35,490 nucleotides of DNA from Desulfovibrio sp. JC022 (GTDB lineage Bacteria; Desulfobacterota; Desulfovibrionia; Desulfovibrionales; Desulfovibrionaceae), in assembly GCF_010470665.1 (NCBI RefSeq), contig NZ_VOPZ01000017.1:1-35490 (forward strand). Direction: 5' to 3'. Positions 7,791-16,506 of the stretch are shown piece after piece; position 1 is the stretch's first letter; each line of letters begins with the position of its first letter. A model generated the notes under the pieces. The model was not told the DNA's origin. It saw only the letters and a list, made by a program, of their open reading frames with translations, and searched no databases. A program made the position numbers and the translations under genes.

Positions 7791-7877
7791 TGGTACCGGG
7801 AGCGAGACTCGAACTCGCAAGGGCGTGAACCCGGCGGATTTTGAGTCCGCTGCGTCTACCAATTCCGCCATCCCGGC
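7791..7877 (-). tRNA. tRNA-Leu (anticodon CAA)
   Basis: 87 bases including an encoded CCA end. The acceptor stem GCCGGGA pairs with TCCCGGT. The anticodon stem-loop is GCGGA-CTCAAAA-TCCGC, giving anticodon CAA for UUG codons. The long variable arm and GGTAGACGC D-loop are typical of leucine tRNAs. The T-arm GTTCGAGTC is canonical. The 3' end faces the relaxase/oriT module, and tRNA 3' ends are common integration targets. Confidence 0.95.
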
Positions 7878-7892
7878 ATGCGTGAGGGATTG

Positions 7893-7921
7893 TTAATATT
7901 AGATGAGGTTAAGGCTGTCAA
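7893..7921 (-). promoter_or_regulatory. Promoter of tRNA-Leu
   Basis: On the minus strand a perfect TTGACA (7916-7921) and TATTAA (7893-7898) are separated by 17 bases, ending 15 bases before the mature tRNA 5' end. Confidence 0.8.
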
Positions 7922-8074
7922 GAGCATTTAGCAATATATAAGTCATCTTCGTCTAAAATTACATCATTCAAGGCAATGCCAGTTCATGACAGGTTCATAC
8001 TTTACTCTATTGTAAACCGGGTAACTCAGTGCTATTTCTAACTTCCTTTCACTAATTCTAAACAAGAGATTCCC

Positions 8075-8758
8075 ATGATCCCAACCGGCTCGCTCGTCAA
8101 CGGTGCTGCTATTATCGGCGGCTCCATTATCGGCATTCTCCTGCACAGCAGATTCCCTGAACGCATCAGGCAAATTATTTTTCAGGCACTGGGCCTCGGC
8201 GTTATCCTGATCGGCATCCAGATGTCCCTGAAAGTACAGGATATACTCGTGCTTATATTCAGCCTGCTCATCGGCGGAATCATCGGGGAACTGCTGCGGC
8301 TGGACACCATGTTTGAACGCGGAGCCGGATGGCTGAAAAAGAAAGTAGGTTCCAAAGACACCGGATTTATTGACGGCATGATCACCGCCTCCCTGATCTT
8401 CTGCATCGGGGCCATGGCTATCATCGGTTCTCTGGAGGAAGGAATCAAAGGAGACACCACCATCCTCTACACCAAAGCAATGCTGGACGGCTTTGCCTCC
8501 ATCGCCCTTGCCTCCTCTTATGGAATAGGAGTACTCTTTTCCTTCATCCCTGTTATTATCTATCAGGGAGCCTTGACTATTTTTGCCAGTTCGTTTCAAG
8601 AATGGTTCTCCCCGCTGATCATCGACCAGCTTACCGCCTGCGGAGGGCTGCTCATCATCGGTATCAGCCTGACCCTGCTTGAAATCAAACGGATAAATCT
8701 CGCCAACCTCTTGCCATCACTTGGAGTTGTCGTCGCGCTTACGGTACTCTTTAATTAA
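8075..8758 (+). CDS. DUF554 family membrane protein (YqgA/YdfK-like)
   Basis: 227 residues, mostly hydrophobic, with about six or seven membrane segments. The opening (TGSLVNGAAIIGGSIIGILL) and the FCIGAMAIIGSLEEG segment near 110-125 are hallmarks of DUF554, whose length is normally 220-235, so it is complete. The function of this inner-membrane family is unknown; a transport role has been suggested from topology. The ribosome site is weak (AAGAGA). It stands alone between tRNA-Leu and the phosphatase gene. A long open frame on the opposite strand (7964-8599) is its shadow. Confidence 0.92.
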   Translation: MIPTGSLVNGAAIIGGSIIGILLHSRFPERIRQIIFQALGLGVILIGIQMSLKVQDILVLIFSLLIGGIIGELLRLDTMFERGAGWLKKKVGSKDTGFIDGMITASLIFCIGAMAIIGSLEEGIKGDTTILYTKAMLDGFASIALASSYGIGVLFSFIPVIIYQGALTIFASSFQEWFSPLIIDQLTACGGLLIIGISLTLLEIKRINLANLLPSLGVVVALTVLFN

Positions 8759-8831
8759 GCTCCACAAAAAAGAGGATGTTTTAAACGTTTTCATCATTGA
8801 ATATTAGTTTTGAATAGGTTTTAATACTTTT

Positions 8832-11030
8832 ATGAAAATCCGCTGGAAAATGCTCATCATCCTGTTGACCTTTTCCCTGACTCCTTTATTCGTGCTCAGA
8901 ACCCACGGCATGAACTCGCTTAAGGAGCTGGGGGCAGATTTGCAGACCCAGACCCGTGTGACCCTGCTTGAACGGGCCACCCAGACCCTTGCCGAGCAGG
9001 CCAAGGGAGCTGCGATTATGATTGATATTGAAGAACGGCTCTACCAGACCACCCTGAAAAGCATTCAGGGAGAAGCAGAGCTGCGCTTAAACGATGATGA
9101 TGCTGTACCGAAAATCAAAAATGCTTTTATAACCACCCAGCACAAAAGCTTCGACACGCCGGACCTTATCAACAATCCGGCCTATAAAAAACACGCCCTC
9201 ATGGGCAAAGGTTCAAACCGCAGAGGCGATCATACCACCATGGCTGCAGTCCAACGCGGCGACCTCATCGACCTGCCCGTCACATTTGAACACATCTCTT
9301 TCTGGCTGGCCGGAAATTTGTCCCGGAAACAAGCGGAAGCAGACATCAGCAGAATCTCCCCACTACTGGACGATTTTAATTCGTGTGCCGAAACGCTAAA
9401 AAATCTGATTCTTTGGCAGGAAATTATTCTTGAAAACGGGCTTGTTGCCAGCTACCCGGGTCACAATTCCTTTCCCCGGAAATATGATCCCAGAAAACAT
9501 ACATGGTACAAGGAAGCACGCAAAACAGGTAAAGCTAACTGGACCCTGCCATCACCGGATGCAGCTACCAAAAGTCTGTGCAACAGGTTAAGTGCCCCAC
9601 TATACAATAATGACGGTCAATTCATCGGGGTTGCTTCACTGGTCATTCCAATAGGGGAAAGCCTGAACGAGGCCCTTGTCTCAACCGACACGCAGATAGC
9701 AAAAGTAATGATGGTTACAACTCTTCATCGAGACGATGCCCACCAGAACTCATTGCTGGTAATTGGTAAAATAGGTAAGGAGCAGCCAGAAAAACAAATC
9801 CACCCGGCACACGGGCGCTTCTGGCAGGCTCCTCCGGAAAAAGAGTGGCTGACTGAAGACAATCCTGAGTTTAAAACCCTGATCCGGGATGTCGTGGACA
9901 AATATTCTGGCGTTCTACAGATGAATTACAAGGGAGTCCCCTCCTTGTGGACTTACAGTCCCGTCAACACGGCGATATCTATCCTGATCATTACCCCGAT
10001 CCATGAATTTACAGCCGAAGCAGATGAAGCCGAGCAGTACGTCCGGGAAAGCATTGTCAACCAGTTTGAGGGAACATCACTAATCGCATTTGCGGTGATA
10101 CTAGCCATCGCTGTTGTGGCCTATTTTGTCTCCCAGAGCCTATCCACCCCCATCCGCAAGCTCTCCGAAGCCATGATAAAAGTCGGGGAAGGTGATTGGA
10201 ATGCCCGTGCGGACTTCCACTCCAAGGACGAACTGGGCGACCTTGCACAAAATTTCAACTACATGGTCCCGCAACTGCGTGAACATTCAAAAATCAGGCA
10301 GGCCCTGAGTCTGGCCGATGAAGCCCAGCAATCACTCTTCCCGCAATCCCCGCCTGATATCGATGGGGTTGAAATCGGAGCACGCTGTACCTTTTCCGAA
10401 CAGACTGGTGGGGATTATTACGACTTTGTAGGCTGCGCCACCTGCGGACCGCAAACTTTTTCCACCGCCATCGGCGATGTGTCCGGACACGGTGTCAGCG
10501 CGGCCCTGCTCATGACCAGTGCCAGAGCTTACATGCGTGCTCTGTCCGGGCGCGGGAAATCGCTGGTGGACTCCGCATCAGAAGTCAACCGCCTTATAAC
10601 CAAAGACTGCGCCCAGACCGGGCACTTCATGACCATGTTTGTAGCCATCTGTAATGCGCAGGAACGAACCGTAAACTGGATCAGGGCCGGACATGACCCC
10701 GGACTGATCTACTCTCCCGGAACAGACACATTTGACCAGCTCCTCGGCGAAGGTTTGGCATTGGGAGTTGATGAGACATACCAATTCCGCGAATACCTGA
10801 CCCAGATGGAACAAGGGCAGATTCTTGTACTTTACACCGACGGAATATGGGAAGCGCACAGCCCCGCCGGCAAACAATTCGGAAAAGACAAATTACAGCA
10901 GCTTATCAGGGATAATTACCATAAATCAGCACAGGAGATGGTTGACACCATACTCATTGAAGTGGCGGCCCACCGTAACGGATTACCGCTTGAAGATGAC
11001 TGCACAATAATCGTGGTAAAATTCATATGA
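8832..11030 (+). CDS. Membrane Cache-HAMP-PP2C (SpoIIE/RsbU-type) protein phosphatase
   Basis: 732 residues. An N-terminal signal anchor (about 6-24) is followed by a large extracytoplasmic Cache-like sensor domain (about 30-410; note KHTWYKEARKTGKANWTLP near 215-235). A second membrane segment lies at about 413-433, a HAMP linker at about 434-486, and a SpoIIE-type PP2C phosphatase domain from about 505 to the end. Metal-binding motifs of the phosphatase are present: GGDYYDF, GDVSGHG, DGIWEA and DDCTIIVV. Such proteins dephosphorylate anti-anti-sigma (STAS) proteins in partner-switching pathways in response to an external signal. No STAS or anti-sigma partner gene is in the window. The stop overlaps the next gene's ATG, so they are coupled. 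Confidence 0.93.
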   Translation: MKIRWKMLIILLTFSLTPLFVLRTHGMNSLKELGADLQTQTRVTLLERATQTLAEQAKGAAIMIDIEERLYQTTLKSIQGEAELRLNDDDAVPKIKNAFITTQHKSFDTPDLINNPAYKKHALMGKGSNRRGDHTTMAAVQRGDLIDLPVTFEHISFWLAGNLSRKQAEADISRISPLLDDFNSCAETLKNLILWQEIILENGLVASYPGHNSFPRKYDPRKHTWYKEARKTGKANWTLPSPDAATKSLCNRLSAPLYNNDGQFIGVASLVIPIGESLNEALVSTDTQIAKVMMVTTLHRDDAHQNSLLVIGKIGKEQPEKQIHPAHGRFWQAPPEKEWLTEDNPEFKTLIRDVVDKYSGVLQMNYKGVPSLWTYSPVNTAISILIITPIHEFTAEADEAEQYVRESIVNQFEGTSLIAFAVILAIAVVAYFVSQSLSTPIRKLSEAMIKVGEGDWNARADFHSKDELGDLAQNFNYMVPQLREHSKIRQALSLADEAQQSLFPQSPPDIDGVEIGARCTFSEQTGGDYYDFVGCATCGPQTFSTAIGDVSGHGVSAALLMTSARAYMRALSGRGKSLVDSASEVNRLITKDCAQTGHFMTMFVAICNAQERTVNWIRAGHDPGLIYSPGTDTFDQLLGEGLALGVDETYQFREYLTQMEQGQILVLYTDGIWEAHSPAGKQFGKDKLQQLIRDNYHKSAQEMVDTILIEVAAHRNGLPLEDDCTIIVVKFI

Positions 11031-11881
11031 AATACTCAGTATACGAACTGGCAACTTACGCCTTCGACCCCCTGCACGCATTCTGGAAAAACGAAAAAAC
11101 AGAACGGGCAGTGGCCGGAATACTGATAGCGTGCTTTTTGGCGGCCCTTCTGGGTATTGAACTGGGCAGGCAAGGCCTGCTCCCGGAAGCAATTGCCGCC
11201 AAAACACCGACCAGCCATTACGCAGCAGTGGGCATAGCCTTCACTCTAGTACTTGTGCTGGAGGTCATCAGCTTTATTTTCGTGCTGCCCTGCTCCCTTT
11301 CCAAATCCGTTGGTAAGCAGCTTGAAATTCTCTGCCTGATCCTTATACGCAATTCTTTCAAAGAATTAGTGAACTTCCCGGAACCGATCACTTTTACCGG
11401 AGATATGACCCCCATTTACCAGATTTTGTCGGATGGAGTGGGAGCCTTTGCGGTTTTTGTCCTGCTGGGAGTGTACTACCGCATCCAGAAACCATTACCA
11501 AAGCTGAAACCATCTTTTAAATTCCGCTATGTAGCCTCTAAAAAGCTGGTTTCCCTGCTGCTGCTCGGTTTATTTATGGGACTTGGAGTTTATGTTTTCT
11601 TCTGCGCAGTCACAGGAAAACCGGCCTTTGACTTCTTCAGTACTTTTTACACCATACTTATTTTCAGCGATATTCTGCTGGTGCTGGTTTCCCAACGTTT
11701 TCTACCGTCTTTCCACGCAGTTTTCAGGAACTCAGGCTTCGCGCTGGTTACCCTGTTGATCAGGCTTGCACTTGCGGCCCCACCCTTCTACAATGCAGCC
11801 CTCGGGGTTGCCTCGGCCGGATTCGCGGTCCTTTTAACCCTCGCCTACAATTCATTTTACCGAAACGAGAAGGAATCCTGA
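11027..11881 (+). CDS. Multi-spanning membrane protein of unknown function, coupled to the phosphatase
   Basis: 284 residues with about seven hydrophobic segments (roughly 27-48, 62-88, 130-150, 172-195, 205-226, 234-253, 256-275) and short soluble loops. I do not recognise a family. The ATG overlaps the phosphatase stop by 4 bases (ATGA), implying translational coupling and probably a shared pathway. An amphipathic soluble segment with KQLEILCLILIRNSFKELVN lies near 97-116. It could be a sensory or regulatory membrane partner of the phosphatase; that is inference from the overlap only. Confidence 0.85.
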   Translation: MKYSVYELATYAFDPLHAFWKNEKTERAVAGILIACFLAALLGIELGRQGLLPEAIAAKTPTSHYAAVGIAFTLVLVLEVISFIFVLPCSLSKSVGKQLEILCLILIRNSFKELVNFPEPITFTGDMTPIYQILSDGVGAFAVFVLLGVYYRIQKPLPKLKPSFKFRYVASKKLVSLLLLGLFMGLGVYVFFCAVTGKPAFDFFSTFYTILIFSDILLVLVSQRFLPSFHAVFRNSGFALVTLLIRLALAAPPFYNAALGVASAGFAVLLTLAYNSFYRNEKES

Positions 11882-11916
11882 ACTGATCTTCCCGCTTCCA
11901 AGGAGTCATAGATATA

Positions 11917-12516
11917 ATGAAAAGCATTTGCATCTTCCTCGGTGCCAATCCCGGTAATGATCCTAAATATGCCCAGGCTGCCCGTAACATGGGCCGGGAA
12001 CTTGCCGCACGCGGCTTAACCACTGTTTACGGCGGCTCGCGTACCGGGCTGATGGGCATCCTCGCCGAAAGCGCACTGGAAGCCGGGGGTAAAGTAATCG
12101 GCGTTATCCCGGAAAGCCTCTACAAAATCGAAATAGCCCATACGGATCTCACCGAGCTGCATGTGTCCGATTCCATGCACGAGCGCAAAGCCCTCATGGC
12201 AGAACTTTCCGATGGCTTCATTGCTATGCCCGGAGGCATCGGGACCATGGATGAAATTTTTGAAATCTTCACCTGGGCCCAGCTTGGTTTCCATTCCAAA
12301 CCCTGCGGCCTACTCAATGTAGACGGCTACTACGACAAACTGCTCTCCTTTCTAGGCGACGTAGTAAAAGAAGGTTTCCTCAAAGATATGCATCGGGAAA
12401 AACTGCTCACTGCCGAGACCCCGGACCTGCTTATCGAATCTTTTGCCACTTACGAGCCGCCCAGCGGTTCAAAATGGGTGGAAAAAGTGGACGTCACCCA
12501 GCGCAAAAGCCAATAA
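11917..12516 (+). CDS. LOG family protein (TIGR00730; nucleoside-monophosphate phosphoribohydrolase-like)
   Basis: 199 residues, the usual length for the family. It shows the Rossmann-like GGSRTGLMG motif near 40-48 and the diagnostic PGGIGTMDE motif near 107-115. LOG proteins hydrolyse the N-glycosidic bond of nucleoside 5'-monophosphates, classically cytokinin nucleotides; the substrate in most bacteria is not settled. The start has an AAGGAGT ribosome site. It follows the membrane protein by 35 bases and may be the last gene of that transcript, ending at the terminator at 12522. Confidence 0.93.
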   Translation: MKSICIFLGANPGNDPKYAQAARNMGRELAARGLTTVYGGSRTGLMGILAESALEAGGKVIGVIPESLYKIEIAHTDLTELHVSDSMHERKALMAELSDGFIAMPGGIGTMDEIFEIFTWAQLGFHSKPCGLLNVDGYYDKLLSFLGDVVKEGFLKDMHREKLLTAETPDLLIESFATYEPPSGSKWVEKVDVTQRKSQ

Positions 12517-12521
12517 AAACG

Positions 12522-12553
12522 ATCCCCCTGTTACTGTTAACAGGGGGATTTTC
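12522..12553. terminator. Bidirectional rho-independent terminator between convergent genes
   Basis: ATCCCCCTGTTA and TAACAGGGGGAT form a perfect 12-bp stem with a four-base loop. T-rich sequence follows on the plus strand, and an A run precedes it that serves the minus strand. It separates the LOG gene from the HD-GYP gene. Confidence 0.88.
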
Positions 12554-13847
12554 ATTTCTTCTTTGGCTCCGAAAAGTCAGAATCCACAAAATAAATCATC
12601 CTGCTGCGCGGCGACAGATAATCGAAAACTTCAGACGCGAGCTTAGCGGGATTAATAGAATTGGTAATTGAATATTCAGGCTCATCTTCCAGACCAAGAA
12701 TAAGAGCCTCTCTCTTTGGAATCTGTGGATCATATATGACAACACTGGGAAACAATGGCTTGGAAAGATTTACGGAAATAACCATCCCGATCATTTCTCC
12801 ATTGAGAACAACTACTGTTCCCGGAGGATAAATACCCATACATTGTATAAATGCAGACAGGTAATCAGGTTCAAAATAACCGGCCCTTTTGGAAAACATA
12901 TACGACAACGCCTGATATGGAGTCAGTGATAAGGTCGAATCATGTTTGTTTATGAGGCTATCGTAAAAGTCGGCAATGGCCAGAATCTTAGCCAGTTTTC
13001 CTATTTCCCCTCTTTTCAATCCTCTGGGATATCCTCCTCCGCAACAGCGTTCATGATGCTCATACACAATCTCCATTGCTTCTGGAGGATAATTGTCACA
13101 GCCTGAAAGAATATCCACACCGTAAAAAGGATGCTTGCGCAAGAGTTCCGCTTCTAACTTTGTATGCTTTCCCTTTTTATGCAAAATTTTCTTTTCAATC
13201 CTTGACTTGCCGATATCGTGAAAAAGACCTCCCAGTGCGAGTATGCGCATCTCCTCTTCGTCCAACTCTATCGATCTTCCCAAGATTAAGGATAATACCG
13301 TCACGTTCATGGAGTGATAATACACTGTGTCGCTCTTATCCATTTGCAAATTTAAAACATGCATAAGAGCTTCACAATCACTTAAAAAATAACGGCTTAA
13401 ATTTTTCGAAAAAGTCTCTGCTTCTTCAAAAAACTGCATATTACCTCTGGTAATGGAAAACATAAGCTCTTCAACCTGCTGTACGGATAAAGAATACTTA
13501 TGCTCTGCACGGGCAACGGATTTTTTCTTCTCCTTAAGCTTTTCCATCCGCTCTTTCTTCTCTTTGAACATCGCGTCAGGAACAGGAGCAGATTGAAGCT
13601 TGGCGGGACGCGGACCTGACTTCTTTTTTTTAGCTTTCAATGGCGCGACCAGGCCTTTGTCCGGGACACAAATGACCTTGGCAATCCCCAAAGCTTGCAA
13701 GGTCTCAATTTGCTCAAAATCCTTAATCCTAAAACTGCTGGTCAAAAATGGATGTCGATACCATGGCACACCCACGAGTTTAATATAAACTCCGGGCCTC
13801 AACAGATCGACATCGACCATATGTTCACCATCTTTGAGCTTGGGCAT
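12552..13847 (-). CDS. HD-GYP domain protein with DUF3391 N-terminus (probable c-di-GMP phosphodiesterase)
   Basis: 431 residues. Residues 10-65 (VDVDLLRPGVYIKLVGVPWYRHPF) match DUF3391, which often precedes HD-GYP domains. A Lys-rich linker runs at about 75-120. The HD-GYP domain spans about 175-345 and includes the HSMNV histidine, LFHDIGK, the KHP histidine, HHERCCGGGYP and IADFYDSL. The metal ligands are present, but the usual HHExxDGxGYP motif has Cys in place of the Asp. HD-GYP enzymes hydrolyse c-di-GMP. It lies 23 bases downstream of a response regulator with a degenerate HD-GYP domain, so the two are likely one operon. A second start nine residues in is possible; neither has a strong ribosome site. 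Confidence 0.88.
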   Translation of the reverse strand: MPKLKDGEHMVDVDLLRPGVYIKLVGVPWYRHPFLTSSFRIKDFEQIETLQALGIAKVICVPDKGLVAPLKAKKKKSGPRPAKLQSAPVPDAMFKEKKERMEKLKEKKKSVARAEHKYSLSVQQVEELMFSITRGNMQFFEEAETFSKNLSRYFLSDCEALMHVLNLQMDKSDTVYYHSMNVTVLSLILGRSIELDEEEMRILALGGLFHDIGKSRIEKKILHKKGKHTKLEAELLRKHPFYGVDILSGCDNYPPEAMEIVYEHHERCCGGGYPRGLKRGEIGKLAKILAIADFYDSLINKHDSTLSLTPYQALSYMFSKRAGYFEPDYLSAFIQCMGIYPPGTVVVLNGEMIGMVISVNLSKPLFPSVVIYDPQIPKREALILGLEDEPEYSITNSINPAKLASEVFDYLSPRSRMIYFVDSDFSEPKKK

Positions 13848-13870
13848 ATCAACTTACCGTACGACAACAG

Positions 13871-15022
13871 TCAGAATATATTTTTTTCTTTTATGGATAT
13901 TTTTTTTGTTATATCTACTATATTTTCAGCATTTCTATGAATGTAGTCTATTATTCTTGAGTCGAGCACCTGCTCTTTTGACAAAAACTTCATTTTTTTA
14001 CCTTTGACTACTCCATAAACATCTTCGGCCAACTCCATACCTTCGGTAAGCCCCAAAGGATACACCTCGCGGATATGGTATTGTGCCTCGGAACCCAAAA
14101 TTCCGCCAAGAGCTTTGACGACTTTCGGATCATATCTATTTGTCCGTAATTTCATCATGGCAAGAGCTGCCCCTGCCCCCCGTCCTCCAGACTTAAGTCG
14201 ATCATAATCGGAGACAACCTTTAAAATCCTTGCCCCGAGAGGAATTTCATCTATGGAAAACCCCCCGTCACTGCCTTCCGCCATATAGTGGGCTTCTTGC
14301 AAAGAGAGTTTTGTACAAACATCCTCAAAGTGCGGAAGTCTGGACAACAGCTTGGAAGAATATTCCGTATGCTTGATAAAAATACCGTAATCAACACTTC
14401 CGAAAACATCTCCCGTCTCAACCTTATCCAGCAAAGGATCAGGTAGAAAAATAAACCCGATGGAGGACAGCACAGCAGCGACCTCGGTGCTCCATGGATC
14501 AGGATCCCCCAATTTCCTGCTCAAAGACTTTACCAGCGGCAAAATCCTGGCAGTTCGGCTGTTCAAACCGGGGTTATGCATGGCCGCAATATCACTGACC
14601 ATCCGGATAATACCTCGAGTCATCTTGCTGGTCATATGTGACTCAACGTTTGACAAACGATGAAACTCCAAAGCATCCCGCAAGGTCTTCTTCAATGTTT
14701 TGAGAGTACAGGGTTTGGCTACAATTCTAAAAATACCACAAGAATTTACGGCTTCTACCGCCACAGCAAGGTCAGCCTTTCCGCTCATAAAAATCCTTAC
14801 TGTAGATGGAGAAACCTCTTTGACTTTGGCTAAAAACTCGACACCGTTCATTTCCGGCATTTCATAATCTGACACAATAACATGAAAAGGACCGCTTTTT
14901 TTCATAAGATCAAGCGCCTCGGACCCACCGGAACAACACGAAATATGGAGTCTTTCAGTTGCCATTTTATTAAAAATCATATGCCACGATTCATCGTCAT
15001 CGACCAAAAGAATCCTATACAT
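13871..15022 (-). CDS. Response regulator with receiver and degenerate HD-GYP-like output domain
   Basis: 383 residues from the ATG preceded by GGGGAGG; the frame is open 12 codons further, but without a better start. The receiver domain (1-120) has the acidic pocket (LVDDDE), phospho-acceptor Asp52 (VSDYEMP), the FMSG serine and the AKPC lysine. The second half (about 150-310) follows HD-GYP helices. However, the HD motif reads LSSIGFIFLPD where HDIGKI.IP is expected, the early histidine is lost, and no HHExxDGxGYP is seen. It is therefore probably catalytically dead and acts by binding, perhaps to the active HD-GYP protein encoded directly downstream. It diverges from the aminotransferase gene. 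Confidence 0.88.
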   Translation of the reverse strand: MYRILLVDDDESWHMIFNKMATERLHISCCSGGSEALDLMKKSGPFHVIVSDYEMPEMNGVEFLAKVKEVSPSTVRIFMSGKADLAVAVEAVNSCGIFRIVAKPCTLKTLKKTLRDALEFHRLSNVESHMTSKMTRGIIRMVSDIAAMHNPGLNSRTARILPLVKSLSRKLGDPDPWSTEVAAVLSSIGFIFLPDPLLDKVETGDVFGSVDYGIFIKHTEYSSKLLSRLPHFEDVCTKLSLQEAHYMAEGSDGGFSIDEIPLGARILKVVSDYDRLKSGGRGAGAALAMMKLRTNRYDPKVVKALGGILGSEAQYHIREVYPLGLTEGMELAEDVYGVVKGKKMKFLSKEQVLDSRIIDYIHRNAENIVDITKKISIKEKNIF

Positions 15023-15191
15023 ACGACCTCCCCGCTTTCCCTCTAAAAAACACCGCACGTAGCATTAATATAATACTACTCTTCATATAAAATAAAGCCC
15101 ATATAAATACTTTCCTATTATTTTCCTTAAAACCGCAAAAAAATATTAACGGAAAGCCATACAGGTAATCGATTATATTTGAAAAAGGAGG

Positions 15192-15220
15192 CTGACAAAA
15201 ACAGAACCATCTTATATAGA
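15192..15220 (+). promoter_or_regulatory. Candidate promoter of the aminotransferase gene
   Basis: CTGACA (15192-15197) and TATAGA (15215-15220) with a 17-base spacer lie 33 bases upstream of the start codon. Consensus match only. Confidence 0.5.
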
Positions 15221-15252
15221 CAAAGATAAAGATAAAAAGTGGAGAAAACACA

Positions 15253-16452
15253 ATGAAACAGTCCGACTACATTGAACTTGAAGACAAATTTGGCGCGCAG
15301 AACTACAAACCTCTTGATGTTGTAATAGAAAAAGGCGAGGGAGTCTGGGTCTGGGATGTGGAAGGAAACAAGTACATGGACTGCCTTTCCGCATACTCCG
15401 CTGTTAATCAGGGCCACTGCCACCCGCGCATAAAAAAAGCCATGCAGGATCAACTGGACAAACTGACCCTGACTTCAAGGGCTTTCCGCAATGACCAGCT
15501 AGGCCTGTTTTACGAAGAACTCTGCTCACTAACCAATTCACACAAAGTGCTGCCCATGAACAGCGGCGCAGAAGCTGTGGAAACAGCCATCAAAGCAGTG
15601 CGCAAATGGGGCTACATGGTCAAGGGAGTTCCTGAGGACCGCGCGGAGATCATCGTCTGCGCCGACAATTTTCACGGTCGGACCATCTCCATTGTAGGAT
15701 TTTCCACCGACCCGGTTTCCCGGCGCGGCTTCGGCCCCTTTACCCCCGGATTCAAGGTTATCCCCTTCGGAGACCATAAAGCCCTTGAAAACGCCATAAC
15801 CCCGGACACCGTGGGCTTTCTGGTGGAACCCATCCAAGGCGAGGCCGGAGTAATCATTCCACCAGACGGTTACCTGAAAAAAGTCCGTGAAATATGCACA
15901 GCCAACAACGTCAACCTGATCCTCGACGAAATCCAGACCGGACTTGGACGTACAGGAAAAATGCTGGCCGAAGAACACGAAGAAATTGAAGCGGACATAA
16001 CCCTTGTCGGCAAGGCCCTTTCCGGCGGCTTCTACCCGGTCTCGGCAGTGCTTTCCAACACCGAGGTCCTCGGCGTACTAAAACCCGGAGAACACGGCTC
16101 CACCTTCGGTGGCAATCCGCTGGCCTGCGCCGTTGCAAGAGAAGCCCTGAAGGTACTTAAGGATGAAGACCTGATCCGTAACGCCGAAAAAATGGGGCAA
16201 AATTTTCTCGCCGGGCTCAACTCCATCAACAACAGCAAAATCAGAGAAGTACGCGGCCGCGGTCTGCTATTGGCTGTAGAATTCAAGCTTGATGCCGGCG
16301 GGGCACGGCAGTATTGTGAAAAGCTTAAAGCAAGCGGTCTGCTATGCAAGGAAACCCACGATAATATCATCAGATTCGCACCTCCATTGGTAATCAGCGA
16401 AGAACAAGTGGACTGGGCTCTTGAGCGCATCAAACCTGTTCTCTCAACGTAA
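15253..16452 (+). CDS. rocD: Ornithine--oxo-acid aminotransferase
   Basis: 399 residues, a full-length class III PLP aminotransferase. The RocD pattern is clear throughout: the [21 protein letters not shown] opening, [59 protein letters not shown], and the PLP lysine Lys254 in LVGKALSGG. It converts ornithine and 2-oxoglutarate to glutamate semialdehyde and glutamate, linking arginine/ornithine to proline metabolism in the cytoplasm. GGAG lies upstream of the ATG. The related acetylornithine and 4-aminobutyrate aminotransferases are less likely given these motifs. The hybrid kinase gene follows after 54 bases with no terminator between, so cotranscription is possible. Confidence 0.93.
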   Translation: MKQSDYIELEDKFGAQNYKPLDVVIEKGEGVWVWDVEGNKYMDCLSAYSAVNQGHCHPRIKKAMQDQLDKLTLTSRAFRNDQLGLFYEELCSLTNSHKVLPMNSGAEAVETAIKAVRKWGYMVKGVPEDRAEIIVCADNFHGRTISIVGFSTDPVSRRGFGPFTPGFKVIPFGDHKALENAITPDTVGFLVEPIQGEAGVIIPPDGYLKKVREICTANNVNLILDEIQTGLGRTGKMLAEEHEEIEADITLVGKALSGGFYPVSAVLSNTEVLGVLKPGEHGSTFGGNPLACAVAREALKVLKDEDLIRNAEKMGQNFLAGLNSINNSKIREVRGRGLLLAVEFKLDAGGARQYCEKLKASGLLCKETHDNIIRFAPPLVISEEQVDWALERIKPVLST

Positions 16453-16506
16453 TCGGCAACAACGCATCATAATTTCAGACAATTGAAACTCCACAGGTAT
16501 TTACGC

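Noticed and set aside
7964-8599. Long open frame on the minus strand (211 codons)
   Set aside because: It overlaps the DUF554 gene almost completely, its translation is low-complexity and polar with no family resemblance, and the plus-strand DUF554 protein is unmistakable.
16483-16506. Upstream TTG start for the propeller kinase
   Set aside because: The ATG at 16507 has a ribosome site and leads directly into a signal peptide; the eight extra residues would disrupt it.
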